From CAVUQH01 sp963774445 (GTDB lineage: Bacteria; Myxococcota_A; Polyangia; Haliangiales; Haliangiaceae), in NCBI GenBank assembly GCA_963774445.1, contig CAVZFC010000010.1, forward strand, positions 620,001 through 684,000: a stretch of DNA of 64,000 nucleotides, given 5' to 3'. Made by a program: the position numbers and the translations under genes. The first letter of the stretch is position 1. The number at the start of each line of letters is the position of its first letter. This document shows, piece by piece, positions 42,018 to 51,371 of this stretch. The notes beneath the pieces were generated by a model. That model ran no database searches, was not told the DNA's origin, and worked only from the letters and a program-made list of their open reading frames with translations.

Positions 42018-43430
42018 ATGCTTGTAAGTTTTATCATATTTCTGTCGATGTTCGCTGTCATTGGTATCAGTTCATCGCTAAAAAGTAAACATAATAAGAA
42101 GGATTATTACCTGGCAAGTTCATCCATACCTCCGCCGCTTGTTGGGTTATCAGCAGTTGCCACAAATAACAGCGGGTATATGTTTATTGGTGTTATTGGC
42201 TATACTTATGCAACAGGGCTGGCTTCTGTCTGGCTAATGTTCGGATGGATAATTGGCGATTTTTTAGGTTCAATGTATATACATTCAAAACTTAGAAAGG
42301 CAACTGAAAGAACGTCGGAGGTAACTTTTGCGGGCGTAATTAGCAAATGGAACGGGAAAAAAAATCTTGTTACCCAACGAATTATCGGGTTCATTACTCT
42401 TGTCTTCCTACTGGCTTATTCAAGCGCACAACTGGTTGCCGGAAGCAAAGCATTGCATGTTTTGCTCGATTGGCCTTATTGGGCAGGTTCAGTAATTGGT
42501 GCAGTGTTGGTAACCATGTATTGTATTTCCGGAGGAATCAGGGCTTCCATCTGGACCGATGCAGCGCAATCAGTAGTTATGATGGGTGCAATGCTAACTT
42601 TGCTTGTTTTCGGAATAAACCATTTTGGCGGTTTCGACAATGCTGTTTCAGAAATGAATAAAGTCGAGGGGTTCATGGATTGGTTTCCAAAAGAACTTGC
42701 ACTTCCGGGATTATCTGGTATGTTATTATTCATTATAGGATGGGGGTTTGCCGGACTTTCAGTAATTGGTCAGCCACATATTATGATTAGGTTTATGACT
42801 TTATCTGATTCCAGTAAAATGAATAACGCACGGGTATGGTACTATGCATGGTTTATATTTTTTTATACAATGTGCACAGGGGTAGGATTATTATCGCGCA
42901 TATATTTAAATAATCCTGCAACTTTCGATGCCGAACTGGCGCTTCCGGTAATGGCAAAAGAAATGTTGCCTGATGTACTGGTCGGACTAATTTTAGCCGG
43001 AATATTTGCCGCAACAATTTCAACAGCCGATTCGTTGGTTTTAAGCTGTTCTTCTGCATTAACTCATGATTTACTGCCGCAAAAAATCGAAAAAGCCTGG
43101 TTATTAAAAACCGGAACAGCGGTAATTACTCTTGTTGCGCTTGTAATTGCGTTAAACAATAATCAAAGTGTATTTAACCTTGTAATAATGGCATGGTCAG
43201 CGTTGGCATCTGCTTTTGGCCCGCTTTTAATTTTCAGAGCAACAGGAAGGAAAACAACCCAATTTATTAGTGTGGTCTCAATTTTTGTTGGATTGGCCAC
43301 AGCACTAGTTTGGCGGCATTTTGGTTTACATGAATTAATTTACGAAGGACTGCCAGGGATGTTGATCGGGATATTAATATTATTTGGCACCTCTTTAAAA
43401 AAGCAATCCGTTCAGCAAAAAAATGTCTGA
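42018..43430 (+). CDS. Sodium:solute symporter, PutP-like (probably for ectoine or a related solute)
   Basis: 470 residues with about 13 hydrophobic segments, SSS family. DYYLASSSIPPPLVGLSAVA and TNNSGYMFIGVIGYTYATGL give the Na+-binding first helix; YCISGGIRASIWTDAAQSVV matches PutP/proline-type symporters, and AGIFAATISTADSLVLSCSS is the TM8 block with the Na+ site (Ser pair). It directly follows ectD on the same strand, and SSS proteins adjacent to ect genes have been found in other bacteria, so uptake of ectoine or another compatible solute is likely. This substrate is inferred from context, not from residues. Confidence 0.85.
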   Translation: MLVSFIIFLSMFAVIGISSSLKSKHNKKDYYLASSSIPPPLVGLSAVATNNSGYMFIGVIGYTYATGLASVWLMFGWIIGDFLGSMYIHSKLRKATERTSEVTFAGVISKWNGKKNLVTQRIIGFITLVFLLAYSSAQLVAGSKALHVLLDWPYWAGSVIGAVLVTMYCISGGIRASIWTDAAQSVVMMGAMLTLLVFGINHFGGFDNAVSEMNKVEGFMDWFPKELALPGLSGMLLFIIGWGFAGLSVIGQPHIMIRFMTLSDSSKMNNARVWYYAWFIFFYTMCTGVGLLSRIYLNNPATFDAELALPVMAKEMLPDVLVGLILAGIFAATISTADSLVLSCSSALTHDLLPQKIEKAWLLKTGTAVITLVALVIALNNNQSVFNLVIMAWSALASAFGPLLIFRATGRKTTQFISVVSIFVGLATALVWRHFGLHELIYEGLPGMLIGILILFGTSLKKQSVQQKNV

Positions 43431-43734
43431 TTTCAATTAGAGAAAAATCCAATTTCTTCGGAATCTATTTTTATACAATGATGCTGAAATGCGTCGAATA
43501 TTAGGAGCAGCATGACGTTTAAAAGAAAAAAGCCTGATATGACAGTAGTTAACTTTTTTAGAAATTAGCCACTTTCAACGAGAAAATATTTCATTTTTAG
43601 TACTTTATCAATATTAAGGAAGTGAACTTATTGGTTCATTGTTTTGTTTTTTAAGTACTGATTTATAATATTTTATCATTCAGCATTAAATATATCCGAT
43701 TTGTAATCATTTGTTTAAATTAAATTAAAATGTC
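43431..43734. other. Intergenic, no gene seen
   Basis: 304 AT-rich bases between the transporter and glutathione peroxidase genes. No hairpin with a T-run follows the transporter clearly. No promoter match found. Confidence 0.45.
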
Positions 43735-44283
43735 ATGAAAATTAAATTATTCCTTATTTCGCTGTTTGTTATTACAGTAGCAAGTGTCAGCGCACAGCAG
43801 TCAAATTCGATCTACGACTACAAACTAACTGATATCAATGGAAACACTTTTGATATGAGCGAACTTAAAGGCAAAAAAGTGCTTTTGGTGAATACGGCTT
43901 CCCAATGTGGTTTTTCAACACAGGATAACGATATGGAGAAGCTTTATAACGATTATAAGGACAAAAATTTTGTTGTCGTTGCAATCCCATCCAATGATTT
44001 TGGGAACAAAGAACCAGGTTCTAACGAAGAAATAAAAAGTTATGCAAAAGAACACGATATAACCTTTCCTGTAATGGCAAAAACCGATGTAACCGGAGAT
44101 AATGAGGAGCCATTATACAAATGGCTTACAAGCAAGGATTTGAATGGAGTTATGGATACAAAAGTAGCCTGGAACTACCAGAAATATATGATTGACGAAA
44201 ATGGAAAACTGGTTGGTGTTGTTGAGTCAAAAGAATCACCAACATCGGACAAAGTGATTAATTGGATTGAGGATAAAAATTAA
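43735..44283 (+). CDS. Exported glutathione peroxidase-like protein
   Basis: 182 residues. Thiol peroxidase of the GPx family. Signal peptide ~1-20 ending VSVSA-Q. Catalytic Cys (not selenocysteine) in NTASQCGFSTQDNDMEKLYN; the Gln and Trp of the catalytic tetrad are in AIPSNDFGNKEPGSNEEI and VAWNYQKYMIDENGKLVG. Such Cys-type GPx usually take electrons from thioredoxin. The secretory signal places it in the periplasm. It ends at a bidirectional terminator shared with miaB. Confidence 0.93.
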   Translation: MKIKLFLISLFVITVASVSAQQSNSIYDYKLTDINGNTFDMSELKGKKVLLVNTASQCGFSTQDNDMEKLYNDYKDKNFVVVAIPSNDFGNKEPGSNEEIKSYAKEHDITFPVMAKTDVTGDNEEPLYKWLTSKDLNGVMDTKVAWNYQKYMIDENGKLVGVVESKESPTSDKVINWIEDKN

Positions 44284-44314
44284 TTTACTCTAAGAACAGG
44301 GTTCATTTAAAATA

Positions 44315-44375
44315 AAAATTGCCATCTGACTTTTAGGAACATTAAATTTCCTTTATTGTCGGATGGCAATTTTAT
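44315..44375. terminator. Bidirectional terminator between gpx and miaB
   Basis: Arms of about 16 bases, AAAATTGCCATCTGAC and GTCGGATGGCAATTTT (one G-U-type mismatch), around a 28-base loop, with T-runs on both strands. Confidence 0.88.
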
Positions 44376-44389
44376 TTTTAGCAACGTTA

Positions 44390-45736
44390 TTATATAACTA
44401 CGGTTTCTTTAACCCCGACTAACTCTCCTTCCATTGAAAAATCAGTTGCAGCAGTGATTTTAACATCTACAAACTTACCAACTAAATTTTCATCATCGGA
44501 AGCAAAACGGACAATCAGTTTTCCTTCAGTAAGCGAAGAAAGATAACCTTCTTTTCGGTCGGTTCCACGCACCAATACCCGCTGCGTTTTCCCAATTAAA
44601 CTTTTATTGTATGGAATATTATGTTTACGTAGTTCTTCAGTAAGAAGATGTAACCGGTGTTTTTTCTCCTCATGCGGTACATCATCATCCCATCGGTGGC
44701 TGGTTGCTCCTGGTCGGGGTGAATAAATGGCTGTGTATGACATGTTAAATTTAAACTCTTCCATAGCGCGACGGGTATTTTCAAACTGTTCATCCGTTTC
44801 GCCTGTGAAACCAACAATAATATCAGTAAATAAAGTTGCCTGCGGAATAACCCGCCGAATAGTTTCAACAATATGATGGTATTTTTCCATGTTGTGCTTG
44901 CGGTTCATTCGCATTAATACTTTATCATCGCCGCTCTGCATGGGCAAATGAATTTGCTTACCCAACACTTTGTATTTGGCAATTACTTCAATCACGTCAT
45001 CTGTCATATCTCGTGGATGTGGCGATGTAAAATAAACCCAAAATTCTTTTTTCATCCGATCGCCCAATTTTCCTATTTCTCCCAACAATTGTGCAAAAGA
45101 AATTTCATCGCCCTTTTTATCAAGTCCGTAAGAATTAACGTTTTGTCCTAAAAGGGTAATTGATTTAAATCCTTGTGAAACCAGCAAGGCAACTTCGGCA
45201 ATAATATCTTTTGAAGGGCGGGAAACCTCCCTGCCACGCGTATAAGGAACAGCGCAAAATGTACAGAACTTATCGCAGCCGTTTTGTATTGGAATAAATG
45301 CCTCAAAATTTGATTTATAATTGGGTGTTACATTCCAGAATTCTTCAATATTCTCATTGTGAGGATCAATTCCGGCATTCAAATGTGTAGGCGTTGTAAT
45401 TCCATATTGACTGATTAACTCAGGCAATTTCGGCAAATCTTTCATCTGAAAAGTAATATCAAAAAGTTTCAGAAATTTTTCATGGTCACTTGGCAAAATA
45501 CATCCTGAAAGAAAAGTAATCAGGTTTTTATTATTTTTCCATTTGTTCCATTTATAAATTCTTGAATATACTTTATCAATGGCCTTCTGACGCACTGAAC
45601 ACGCCAGGATGCCTATCAGCCCCGCATCTTCCTCTTTGTCGGTCCAGGTATAACCGGCTTTATCCAAAACAGATATTACCCGCTCACTGTCCGACAAGTT
45701 CATCTGGCATCCCAATGTTATTAAGTGATATTTCAT
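44390..45736 (-). CDS. MiaB-family methylthiotransferase (atypical for the phylum)
   Basis: 448 residues. Radical-SAM enzyme adding a methylthio group to tRNA A37. N-terminal MTTase domain with LITLGCQMNLSDSERVISVL and the Fe-S ligands in ILACSVRQKAI and FLSGCIL; radical-SAM cluster in IQNGCDKFCTFCAVPYTRGR; C-terminal TRAM domain. The segment LACSVRQKAIDKVYSRIYKW and SGCILPSDHEKF differs from the usual NTCSIR and resembles MiaB of the candidate phyla radiation as I recall it. That suggests transfer, but only a tree would show it. The usual Bacteroidota MiaB should also be searched for elsewhere. Confidence 0.85.
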   Translation of the reverse strand: MKYHLITLGCQMNLSDSERVISVLDKAGYTWTDKEEDAGLIGILACSVRQKAIDKVYSRIYKWNKWKNNKNLITFLSGCILPSDHEKFLKLFDITFQMKDLPKLPELISQYGITTPTHLNAGIDPHNENIEEFWNVTPNYKSNFEAFIPIQNGCDKFCTFCAVPYTRGREVSRPSKDIIAEVALLVSQGFKSITLLGQNVNSYGLDKKGDEISFAQLLGEIGKLGDRMKKEFWVYFTSPHPRDMTDDVIEVIAKYKVLGKQIHLPMQSGDDKVLMRMNRKHNMEKYHHIVETIRRVIPQATLFTDIIVGFTGETDEQFENTRRAMEEFKFNMSYTAIYSPRPGATSHRWDDDVPHEEKKHRLHLLTEELRKHNIPYNKSLIGKTQRVLVRGTDRKEGYLSSLTEGKLIVRFASDDENLVGKFVDVKITAATDFSMEGELVGVKETVVI

Positions 45737-45835
45737 TCTTTCAAGTTCAAAGTCAAAAGTTCAAAGGCAAAAGCATAATTTGAACTTCCAATATTATTTT
45801 CTTTTATCAATTTTACAATTCCTACAATTTATTAC

Positions 45836-46480
45836 TTAAAAATATACTTCCGAATAAATATTTGAAACCGGAATTCCTTTTCCTGTTAGTATATCAAATA
45901 CTTCGTAAATCATCTCACTGTTTCCACATAAGAAACAATTGGTGTTGGCATCTGGTTTTTGCGTGAACAGATAATCAGTAACCCTGCCATAAAAATCACC
46001 GGCATCATCTCCAGTCGTGCACAAAGTTATTCGTTCTTGTTGAAAATCCACATGTTCATAAGCTTCATTTCCAAATCGAACTCCATGTATCAGTGAATAT
46101 TCCAGTTCAGGAAATGTTTTTACAAAACTATGAAACGGGCTGATTCCGGTACCTGTCGCAATAAACAAAAACTTCCCGGAATTAAATGTTGTCGGATTAA
46201 ATTTAAAGAAACCAAACGGGCCATCAACTTCAATTTCGCTACCCGGCTTTAACTTTTTCAATTTTCCTGAAATTTTACCTCCTTCAACCTCGCGCACCAG
46301 TACTTCTAAAAATTCATCCTTTTCACCACTGTAAACCGAATATTCTCGCTGATCAACCGTTTTTGGCAGCCGCAATGTTACAAACTGTCCTGTCTGGAAT
46401 GGCAGTCCATTTCGATCAAACCGAACAACAAATGTTGAATCAGTTAAAAACCTGACTTTTATTACTTTGTGCTTTCTCAA
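45836..46480 (-). CDS. Ferredoxin-NADP reductase-like FAD oxidoreductase
   Basis: 214 residues, small FNR-type flavoprotein. FAD-binding QREYSVYSGEKDEFLEVLVR (RxYS motif), then NADP site FIATGTGISPFHSFVKTFPE and the C-terminal block FLCGNSEMIYEVFDILTGKG, ending IYSEVYF. Usually it moves electrons between NAD(P)H and ferredoxin or flavodoxin. Short form, without an added domain. It lies between miaB and maf on the minus strand, about 100 bases from each, and is probably independent. Confidence 0.88.
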   Translation of the reverse strand: MRKHKVIKVRFLTDSTFVVRFDRNGLPFQTGQFVTLRLPKTVDQREYSVYSGEKDEFLEVLVREVEGGKISGKLKKLKPGSEIEVDGPFGFFKFNPTTFNSGKFLFIATGTGISPFHSFVKTFPELEYSLIHGVRFGNEAYEHVDFQQERITLCTTGDDAGDFYGRVTDYLFTQKPDANTNCFLCGNSEMIYEVFDILTGKGIPVSNIYSEVYF

Positions 46481-46578
46481 TTATAAAGATCAATTCTAAA
46501 TAAACAGCTGCAAAAGTAAAAAATAATCCGGTTAAGCCAAGTTGAGAATTAGGAATGAATTCTTAATTAATGCACGAA

Positions 46579-47154
46579 TTAAAACTTCAGTATTTCTTCG
46601 TATAATTTCTGAACAGGTAATCCCATTACATTATAAAATGAGCCGTCAATTCCTGTTATTCCAATAATTCCAATCCAGTCCTGAATACCATAAGATCCGG
46701 CTTTATCAAAAGGATTGCTATGAGAAATATAATAATCTATTTCTTTCTCCGTAAGATTCTTGAAATGCACGTTCGACAGTGAATAAAAAGAAACCTGTTT
46801 ATTTAAGGACGTCAAACAAACACCTGAAATCACCTGGTGTTCTTTTCCACTTAACGCAGTCAACATCAATTTTGCCTCTTTTTTATCTGCAGGTTTTCCA
46901 AGCACTTTGCCATTCATCCATACGATTGTATCTGCTGTAATAAGCAAATCGTTTTCATTTAATTCCGGCATTAACGGTTCTGCTTTTAGTTTTGCCAGAA
47001 AAACGGGAATCTCCTCTTTGTCCAAATCATTGGGATATTTTTCTTCAACCTCAAGAGTTGTTACTGAAAACGGAATCCCCAAAGATTGCAGCAAGTGCTG
47101 TCGTCGTGGTGATTTTGACGCAAGAATGTAATTAAAGTTTGGAAACCACTCCAT
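46579..47154 (-). CDS. maf: Maf-like nucleoside triphosphate pyrophosphatase
   Basis: 191 residues. Hydrolyses non-canonical or excess NTPs; the family is linked to septum inhibition. Opening ILASKSPRRQHLLQSLGIPF is the Maf signature, followed by LITADTIVWMNGKVLGKPAD, DKAGSYGIQDWIGIIGITGI and GSFYNVMGLPVQKLYE. I start at the ATG at 47154 (MEWFPNFNYILAS) because the longer frame reaching back to 47223 overlaps the upstream KdsC-like gene. The start is one base from that gene's stop, so they form an operon. This gene order recurs in Bacteroidota. Confidence 0.95.
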   Translation of the reverse strand: MEWFPNFNYILASKSPRRQHLLQSLGIPFSVTTLEVEEKYPNDLDKEEIPVFLAKLKAEPLMPELNENDLLITADTIVWMNGKVLGKPADKKEAKLMLTALSGKEHQVISGVCLTSLNKQVSFYSLSNVHFKNLTEKEIDYYISHSNPFDKAGSYGIQDWIGIIGITGIDGSFYNVMGLPVQKLYEEILKF

Positions 47155-47155
47155 T

Positions 47156-47686
47156 TTAAAATGCGATATTGGTAAGCATATCTTCAGTAAACCATTTATC
47201 CTGCGCCCGCAAGGTTTGTTCAATTACGTCACGCACGCAACCCAGCCCCCCGCATTTATCAGAAATATATTTTGAAATTGCTTTAATTTCAGGAACAGCA
47301 TCCTTGGGACAAACCGGCATTCCAACCGCCTGCATAATTTGATAATCAACCAAATCATCACCCATAAATAAAATGTCTTTTGCATCGATTCCGGTTTTTG
47401 ATACAAAGTCGTTTAAGCTCTGTACTTTGTCCATCACTCTTTCGTAATAATGTTTCACGCCCAGGTATTGATGCCGAAGTTTGACACTTTGCACATAACC
47501 ACCGGTAATTATTGCTACAGGATATCCCTTATTTATAGCCATACGGATAGCAAAACCATCTTTTACGTTTGCCGTTCGCATCGGGTCTCCCCTGTCGTTT
47601 AAAGGGGTTGCATCCAACGATATTACACCGTCAACATCAAAAATAAATGCTTTAATATTTTTTAGTTCTTCTTTAAAAAAACCCAT
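47156..47686 (-). CDS. kdsC: HAD phosphatase, KdsC-like (Kdo 8-phosphate phosphatase)
   Basis: 176 residues. HAD motif I is FIFDVDGVISLDATPLNDRG (Asp nucleophile and acid), motif II region AIITGGYVQSVKLRHQYLGV, and motif III/IV FMGDDLVDYQIMQAVGMPVC. The size and these motifs match KdsC, which frees Kdo from its 8-phosphate for lipopolysaccharide synthesis. It overlaps no gene and is coupled to maf. Kdo activity is assigned by family; related HAD enzymes act on N-acylneuraminate 9-phosphate. Confidence 0.85.
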   Translation of the reverse strand: MGFFKEELKNIKAFIFDVDGVISLDATPLNDRGDPMRTANVKDGFAIRMAINKGYPVAIITGGYVQSVKLRHQYLGVKHYYERVMDKVQSLNDFVSKTGIDAKDILFMGDDLVDYQIMQAVGMPVCPKDAVPEIKAISKYISDKCGGLGCVRDVIEQTLRAQDKWFTEDMLTNIAF

Positions 47687-47789
47687 TATTACATGTTTTT
47701 TATACTTACTAATTTTTAAATCTAATCCCGGGTTTTCGGGAGAACTCTCATGAAATTCATAATCATGCTATTGTTTGATTATAACTTAT

Positions 47790-48575
47790 TCATGGTTGGT
47801 TCACTTTTTTATGAAAATCAAAAATACCTTTTGAAAGCGACATGTACAATTCCTGGTAAACCTTATTATCTTTTAAGTAATCAATATGTTTATTGATTAG
47901 TTTTTCATCAAAACGAACTGCCGGTCCGGTTTGTGCCTTTTCAGGATCAATTGTTATCACCTTTTCGGCAGTTTCCATAATCAGTGGTCGAATTACCTCA
48001 AAAGGAATTTCGTTCGATTTCAATAAATCTGATGCAACGGTGTACATATAATTCACAAAATTACATGCAAACACCGCTGAAACATGTAAAATCAATCGTT
48101 TTTCAGAATTAAGTACTGAAACATTTTTCGAGATTTTCTGTGCAATTGCAAGTATTTTTTTTTCATTCTTTTTAGAATTGGCTTCAACAAAAACCGGAAT
48201 TTGATCAAAATTTATTTCCCTGTGTTTTGAAAAGGTTTGCAGAGGGTAAAGAACCCCGGTATTCGATGAATACTTTCCAAGAATAGAAAGTGGCAAACTC
48301 CCGGCACAATGAATCACAAGTTTATTTTGAAAATCAATCTGCAATAAAACTTCATCTATTGCGTCATCTTTTAGTGCAACAACATAAACATCGACAGTTT
48401 TATCTATTTCTTTTGATGAGATCGTAAAAGAACTCTGTAGTTTTTCTGCCAGCATCTTTGCCGATTGTTCTGTTTTACTGTAAACCTGTGTAACGTTAAA
48501 TCCGTTTTTTACAAGAGCAGTTGAAAGATGAGTTGCCAGATTTCCAGCGCCTATAAAGCAAAAATTCAGGCTCAT
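47790..48575 (-). CDS. DUF2520 / Rossmann-like oxidoreductase-type protein
   Basis: 261 residues. N-terminal Rossmann domain with CFIGAGNLATHLSTALVKNG, then VVALKDDAIDEVLLQIDF and VIHCAGSLPLSILGKYSSNT; the C-terminal DUF2520 domain has GVLYPLQTFSKHREINFDQI and helices ending AQTGPAVRFDEKLINKHIDY. It resembles ketopantoate reductase/prephenate dehydrogenase-like proteins, but no activity is established for the family. Next to KdsC-like and maf in the common Bacteroidota order. Confidence 0.85.
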   Translation of the reverse strand: MSLNFCFIGAGNLATHLSTALVKNGFNVTQVYSKTEQSAKMLAEKLQSSFTISSKEIDKTVDVYVVALKDDAIDEVLLQIDFQNKLVIHCAGSLPLSILGKYSSNTGVLYPLQTFSKHREINFDQIPVFVEANSKKNEKKILAIAQKISKNVSVLNSEKRLILHVSAVFACNFVNYMYTVASDLLKSNEIPFEVIRPLIMETAEKVITIDPEKAQTGPAVRFDEKLINKHIDYLKDNKVYQELYMSLSKGIFDFHKKVNQP

Positions 48576-48638
48576 GTTTTCTCAGAATAATTAATGATTA
48601 TGAAATTAACTTAATTAGCTCGTAAATTATTTATTTGC

Positions 48639-49427
48639 TTAATATATCTCATTAAGACCTATTTTTGCTTTTATACTTTTATCGGAAATTGTTTCATTTA
48701 AAACTTTGTTATTCCTGCCAAACAAACTCCTGTCTTTCTCATTATGAAAAAGATGATATTGTATAGCGCTAAATTTCAATTTGAATTTTGTTTTTCCGGC
48801 TTGCATTAACCTGAAAGCAATATCAGAATCTTCCCGCCCCCACCCTGTAAAGCGCTCATCAAAACCATTTACCTCGTAAATATCCTTCTTCCAAAATGCC
48901 ATATTACAACCCCGTAAATTATAAATACCTGAGTTGCTTTTTGAAAATAGTTTTGATAAATATGCATTTCGTAATCCATTCAACTTATTTTTTGCATCAT
49001 AAAATGGAAAGAAAAATTTTGTTCTCTCAGTTCCCAATCTGGATTCTGATTCCTTTTTTGATAATAACACACGGCTACCAGATACAAATTTATTAATTGT
49101 TAATGTGTTCAAATGATCTTTAATAAAATTGGGATGAAGAATAATATCACCGTCAATAAATATTAAATAATCTCCAGCCGAACTTTTAATCGCTAAATTT
49201 CTTATTCGCGCCAATCTAAAACCATTATCTTCCTGCCAAACATGCTTTACAGTGACTTTAGAAATTTCAATATATTGATCAATAATTTTTTTTGTTTCTT
49301 CTCCTGAACCATCATCAGCAACTATTATTTCATCAGGTAAAATGTTCTGCGTGGCAACACTTTTTAAGCAGATAATTAATGCTTCGGGCCAATTATAAGT
49401 TGAAATTATAAGCGAAGTTCTTATCAT
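48639..49427 (-). CDS. Family 2 glycosyltransferase
   Basis: 262 residues, GT-A fold. SLIISTYNWPEALIICLKSV at the start, DEIIVADDGSGEETKKIIDQ (nucleotide-binding Asp), YLIFIDGDIILHPNFIKDHL (DxD-like metal site DGD), and GWGREDSDIAFRLMQAG, the galactosyltransferase-type C-terminal motif GWGxED. Probably a cell-surface polysaccharide or LPS enzyme, as it overlaps the end of an O-antigen ligase-like gene by 4 bases. Donor sugar unknown. Confidence 0.92.
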   Translation of the reverse strand: MIRTSLIISTYNWPEALIICLKSVATQNILPDEIIVADDGSGEETKKIIDQYIEISKVTVKHVWQEDNGFRLARIRNLAIKSSAGDYLIFIDGDIILHPNFIKDHLNTLTINKFVSGSRVLLSKKESESRLGTERTKFFFPFYDAKNKLNGLRNAYLSKLFSKSNSGIYNLRGCNMAFWKKDIYEVNGFDERFTGWGREDSDIAFRLMQAGKTKFKLKFSAIQYHLFHNEKDRSLFGRNNKVLNETISDKSIKAKIGLNEIY

Positions 49428-51005
49428 GATATTTCAAGAAATTTATTATTCCCTAAAATAAAAAAGCAATAAAAGAACAGGAAAAATGAACTTCCCATGT
49501 GAGATTCCAGATTTGAATCGGCAAAATTAGCAAAAGCCATAAAAACAAGAAACAAAACAAATAGCAGATTATGATAACTTTTTGTTTTAATTACCGGATA
49601 AACCAGGAAAAACAGGATTAGAGCAAAACCCACAATACCGAATTTTACCATATAATTCAGATACTGGTTATGTGATGAACCATACAATTCTTCCTTCAGC
49701 TTTGAATTATTCTGTATATAGGCATCTTTAAAACTGTCTTTCCAGTGACCTGTACCGACACCAAACCATAAATTATTTTTTATAATAGTATATTGCAGCT
49801 TTGGCAAACTCAATTCTTTGAGAAAAAGATTGATTATTCGGATTTCCTGTAACTGAGTAAACATAATATTCCCATATTGTTTGATAAATACGCGGATATA
49901 ACGAATATTTCTTCCTCGCAAAAATCACATTCGACATTCCATTCTCAATATTTTGTCTGTCTATTTCTGACAAAGCCAAAATTCCATCAGCATCTTTTCT
50001 AAGACCTTTTGAAGTTAAATATCTAATTAATGAAGCGCTGACAGGGTATCCGGTTACAGTTAAAGAATCATACTTAACATCAGAAAGCTTATTCCACTCT
50101 TCACGCATTTCCTTTGAACATACATACAAATAAACATAATGGCCATTTTCAACCATTGGATTATTGAAATCATGTGTATATGGATTTCCCCTACTTGTTG
50201 TTTTTTCAATCGTATTTTCATTAACTTCTTCAAAATTGTAGAATTTATGAACTGCACTTGCAACATATATAACTGGTGATAAAACAGTTACTACCAATAC
50301 GATTAATAGTAAATATCTTCTCCATGATTTTATTTGATAAACCTTATAACCCAAATAAAAAACACTACTTGATGCAAATGCAATTAATCCGGTTAAAGAT
50401 TGTTGAAATAATAAAAAGGCCAGGATATAAATTGCTGGCAATATCATCAACAAGTTTTGCCGGGTTTCAAATTGATTTTGGTTATACTGAAAAGACAGAA
50501 CCAAAAACCAAAATATCAGAATCAACTGAAAGCTAAATCTTATATGTGAAATTAAACCAATATCATGTACTCTAAACCCAGGAGAATCAGGCAGTAAAGC
50601 CCAGTTTACCAGTCCTATCCACGTAGAAATTATAATAGAAGCAGCAAATGCAAAAAACAAAAATCGTTGTTGGAAAGTAGTAAATGATTTTCCAAAAATG
50701 AATGCCAATGGTACAACCAAATAAAAAAGTGTTTTCTGAAGATCGTAAAACGGTTCTCCATCTTTAAAAGTTAAGGCTGAGCTAATAAGATAAATCAGAA
50801 AAATTGCAGGTAAAAAGAACAAAATTCTATTTTGAAAAAATCGTTGTTTTTTATTATTCCAATTATCCTCAATTAATGCAAAGAGTAGCATAATCCCTGC
50901 CATAACTGAAACCAACCCTTCGGAGAGAGGAAGTACAATAGCGAAACCTGATGCAGAAAGAAAAAACCAGTTTGAATTAAATATTTTAGTTAGGTTTTTA
51001 TTCAT
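49424..51005 (-). pseudogene. O-antigen ligase-like membrane protein, frameshifted
   Basis: About 526 residues if repaired, with ~11 membrane segments. The first frame (51005 to 49773) holds the N-terminal membrane part and a large loop (~residues 250-400) and stops after AAIYYYKK. The second frame (to 49424) begins NNLWFGVGTGHWKDSFKDAY, the Wzy_C signature G-x-G-x-x, and SSHNQYLNYMVKFGIVGFAL. Adding one A to the A6 run at 49776-49781 (six T on the plus strand) joins them exactly. So this is most likely one intact O-antigen ligase/polymerase with a homopolymer error. It transfers or polymerises surface glycan chains; the glycosyltransferase gene overlaps its end. Confidence 0.85.
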
Positions 51006-51121
51006 ACCGGATTATATCCTTTTATTGTCTGAAATTTTGTTGAATCTTTTTTTGGAATAAAATTACAATCAATTTTGATTTAAACGATTCTTCTTTTTAG
51101 ATATTGTCGGTCTTATGACAT

Positions 51122-51156
51122 AAAAAAACCCGGCTCAATGAAGAACCGGGCTTTGA
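51122..51156 (-). terminator. Terminator of the rRNA operon
   Basis: On the minus strand AAAGCCCGGTTC...GAGCCGGGTTTTTTT, a stem of about 8 G/C-rich pairs then a T-run, just after 5S rRNA. Confidence 0.9.
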
Positions 51157-51159
51157 TAA

Positions 51160-51270
<111 letters not shown>

Positions 51271-51289
51271 AGTCTTTCTGATTTTAAGC

Positions 51290-51371
51290 TGGTCGGCGGG
51301 TACCCCGCCGTCTCGTCTGACGAGACCACCTAAAATCTTTCGTCCACCGTAGTTTTAACATAGGTGGACTT
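51290..51371 (-). repeat. Partial copy of the 5S 5' end plus hairpins in the 23S-5S spacer
   Basis: CCCCGCCG (51303-51310) and CCACCTAAAATCTTT (51327-51341) repeat the 5S end CCCCGCCG (51249-51256) and its flank CCACCTAAAGTCTTT (51262-51276), 14 of 15 bases in the second block. In the copy the interval holds a hairpin TCTCGTCTGACGAGA; a second hairpin CGGCGGGTACCCCGCCG precedes it. A further inverted repeat GTCCACC/GGTGGAC (51342-51370) may be an RNA-processing stem. Confidence 0.65.

Noticed and set aside
45737..45835. Simple AAGTTCAAAGTC-type repeats between miaB and the ferredoxin reductase gene
   Set aside because: Short low-complexity spacer sequence of a kind common in AT-rich genomes; no regular unit or structure.
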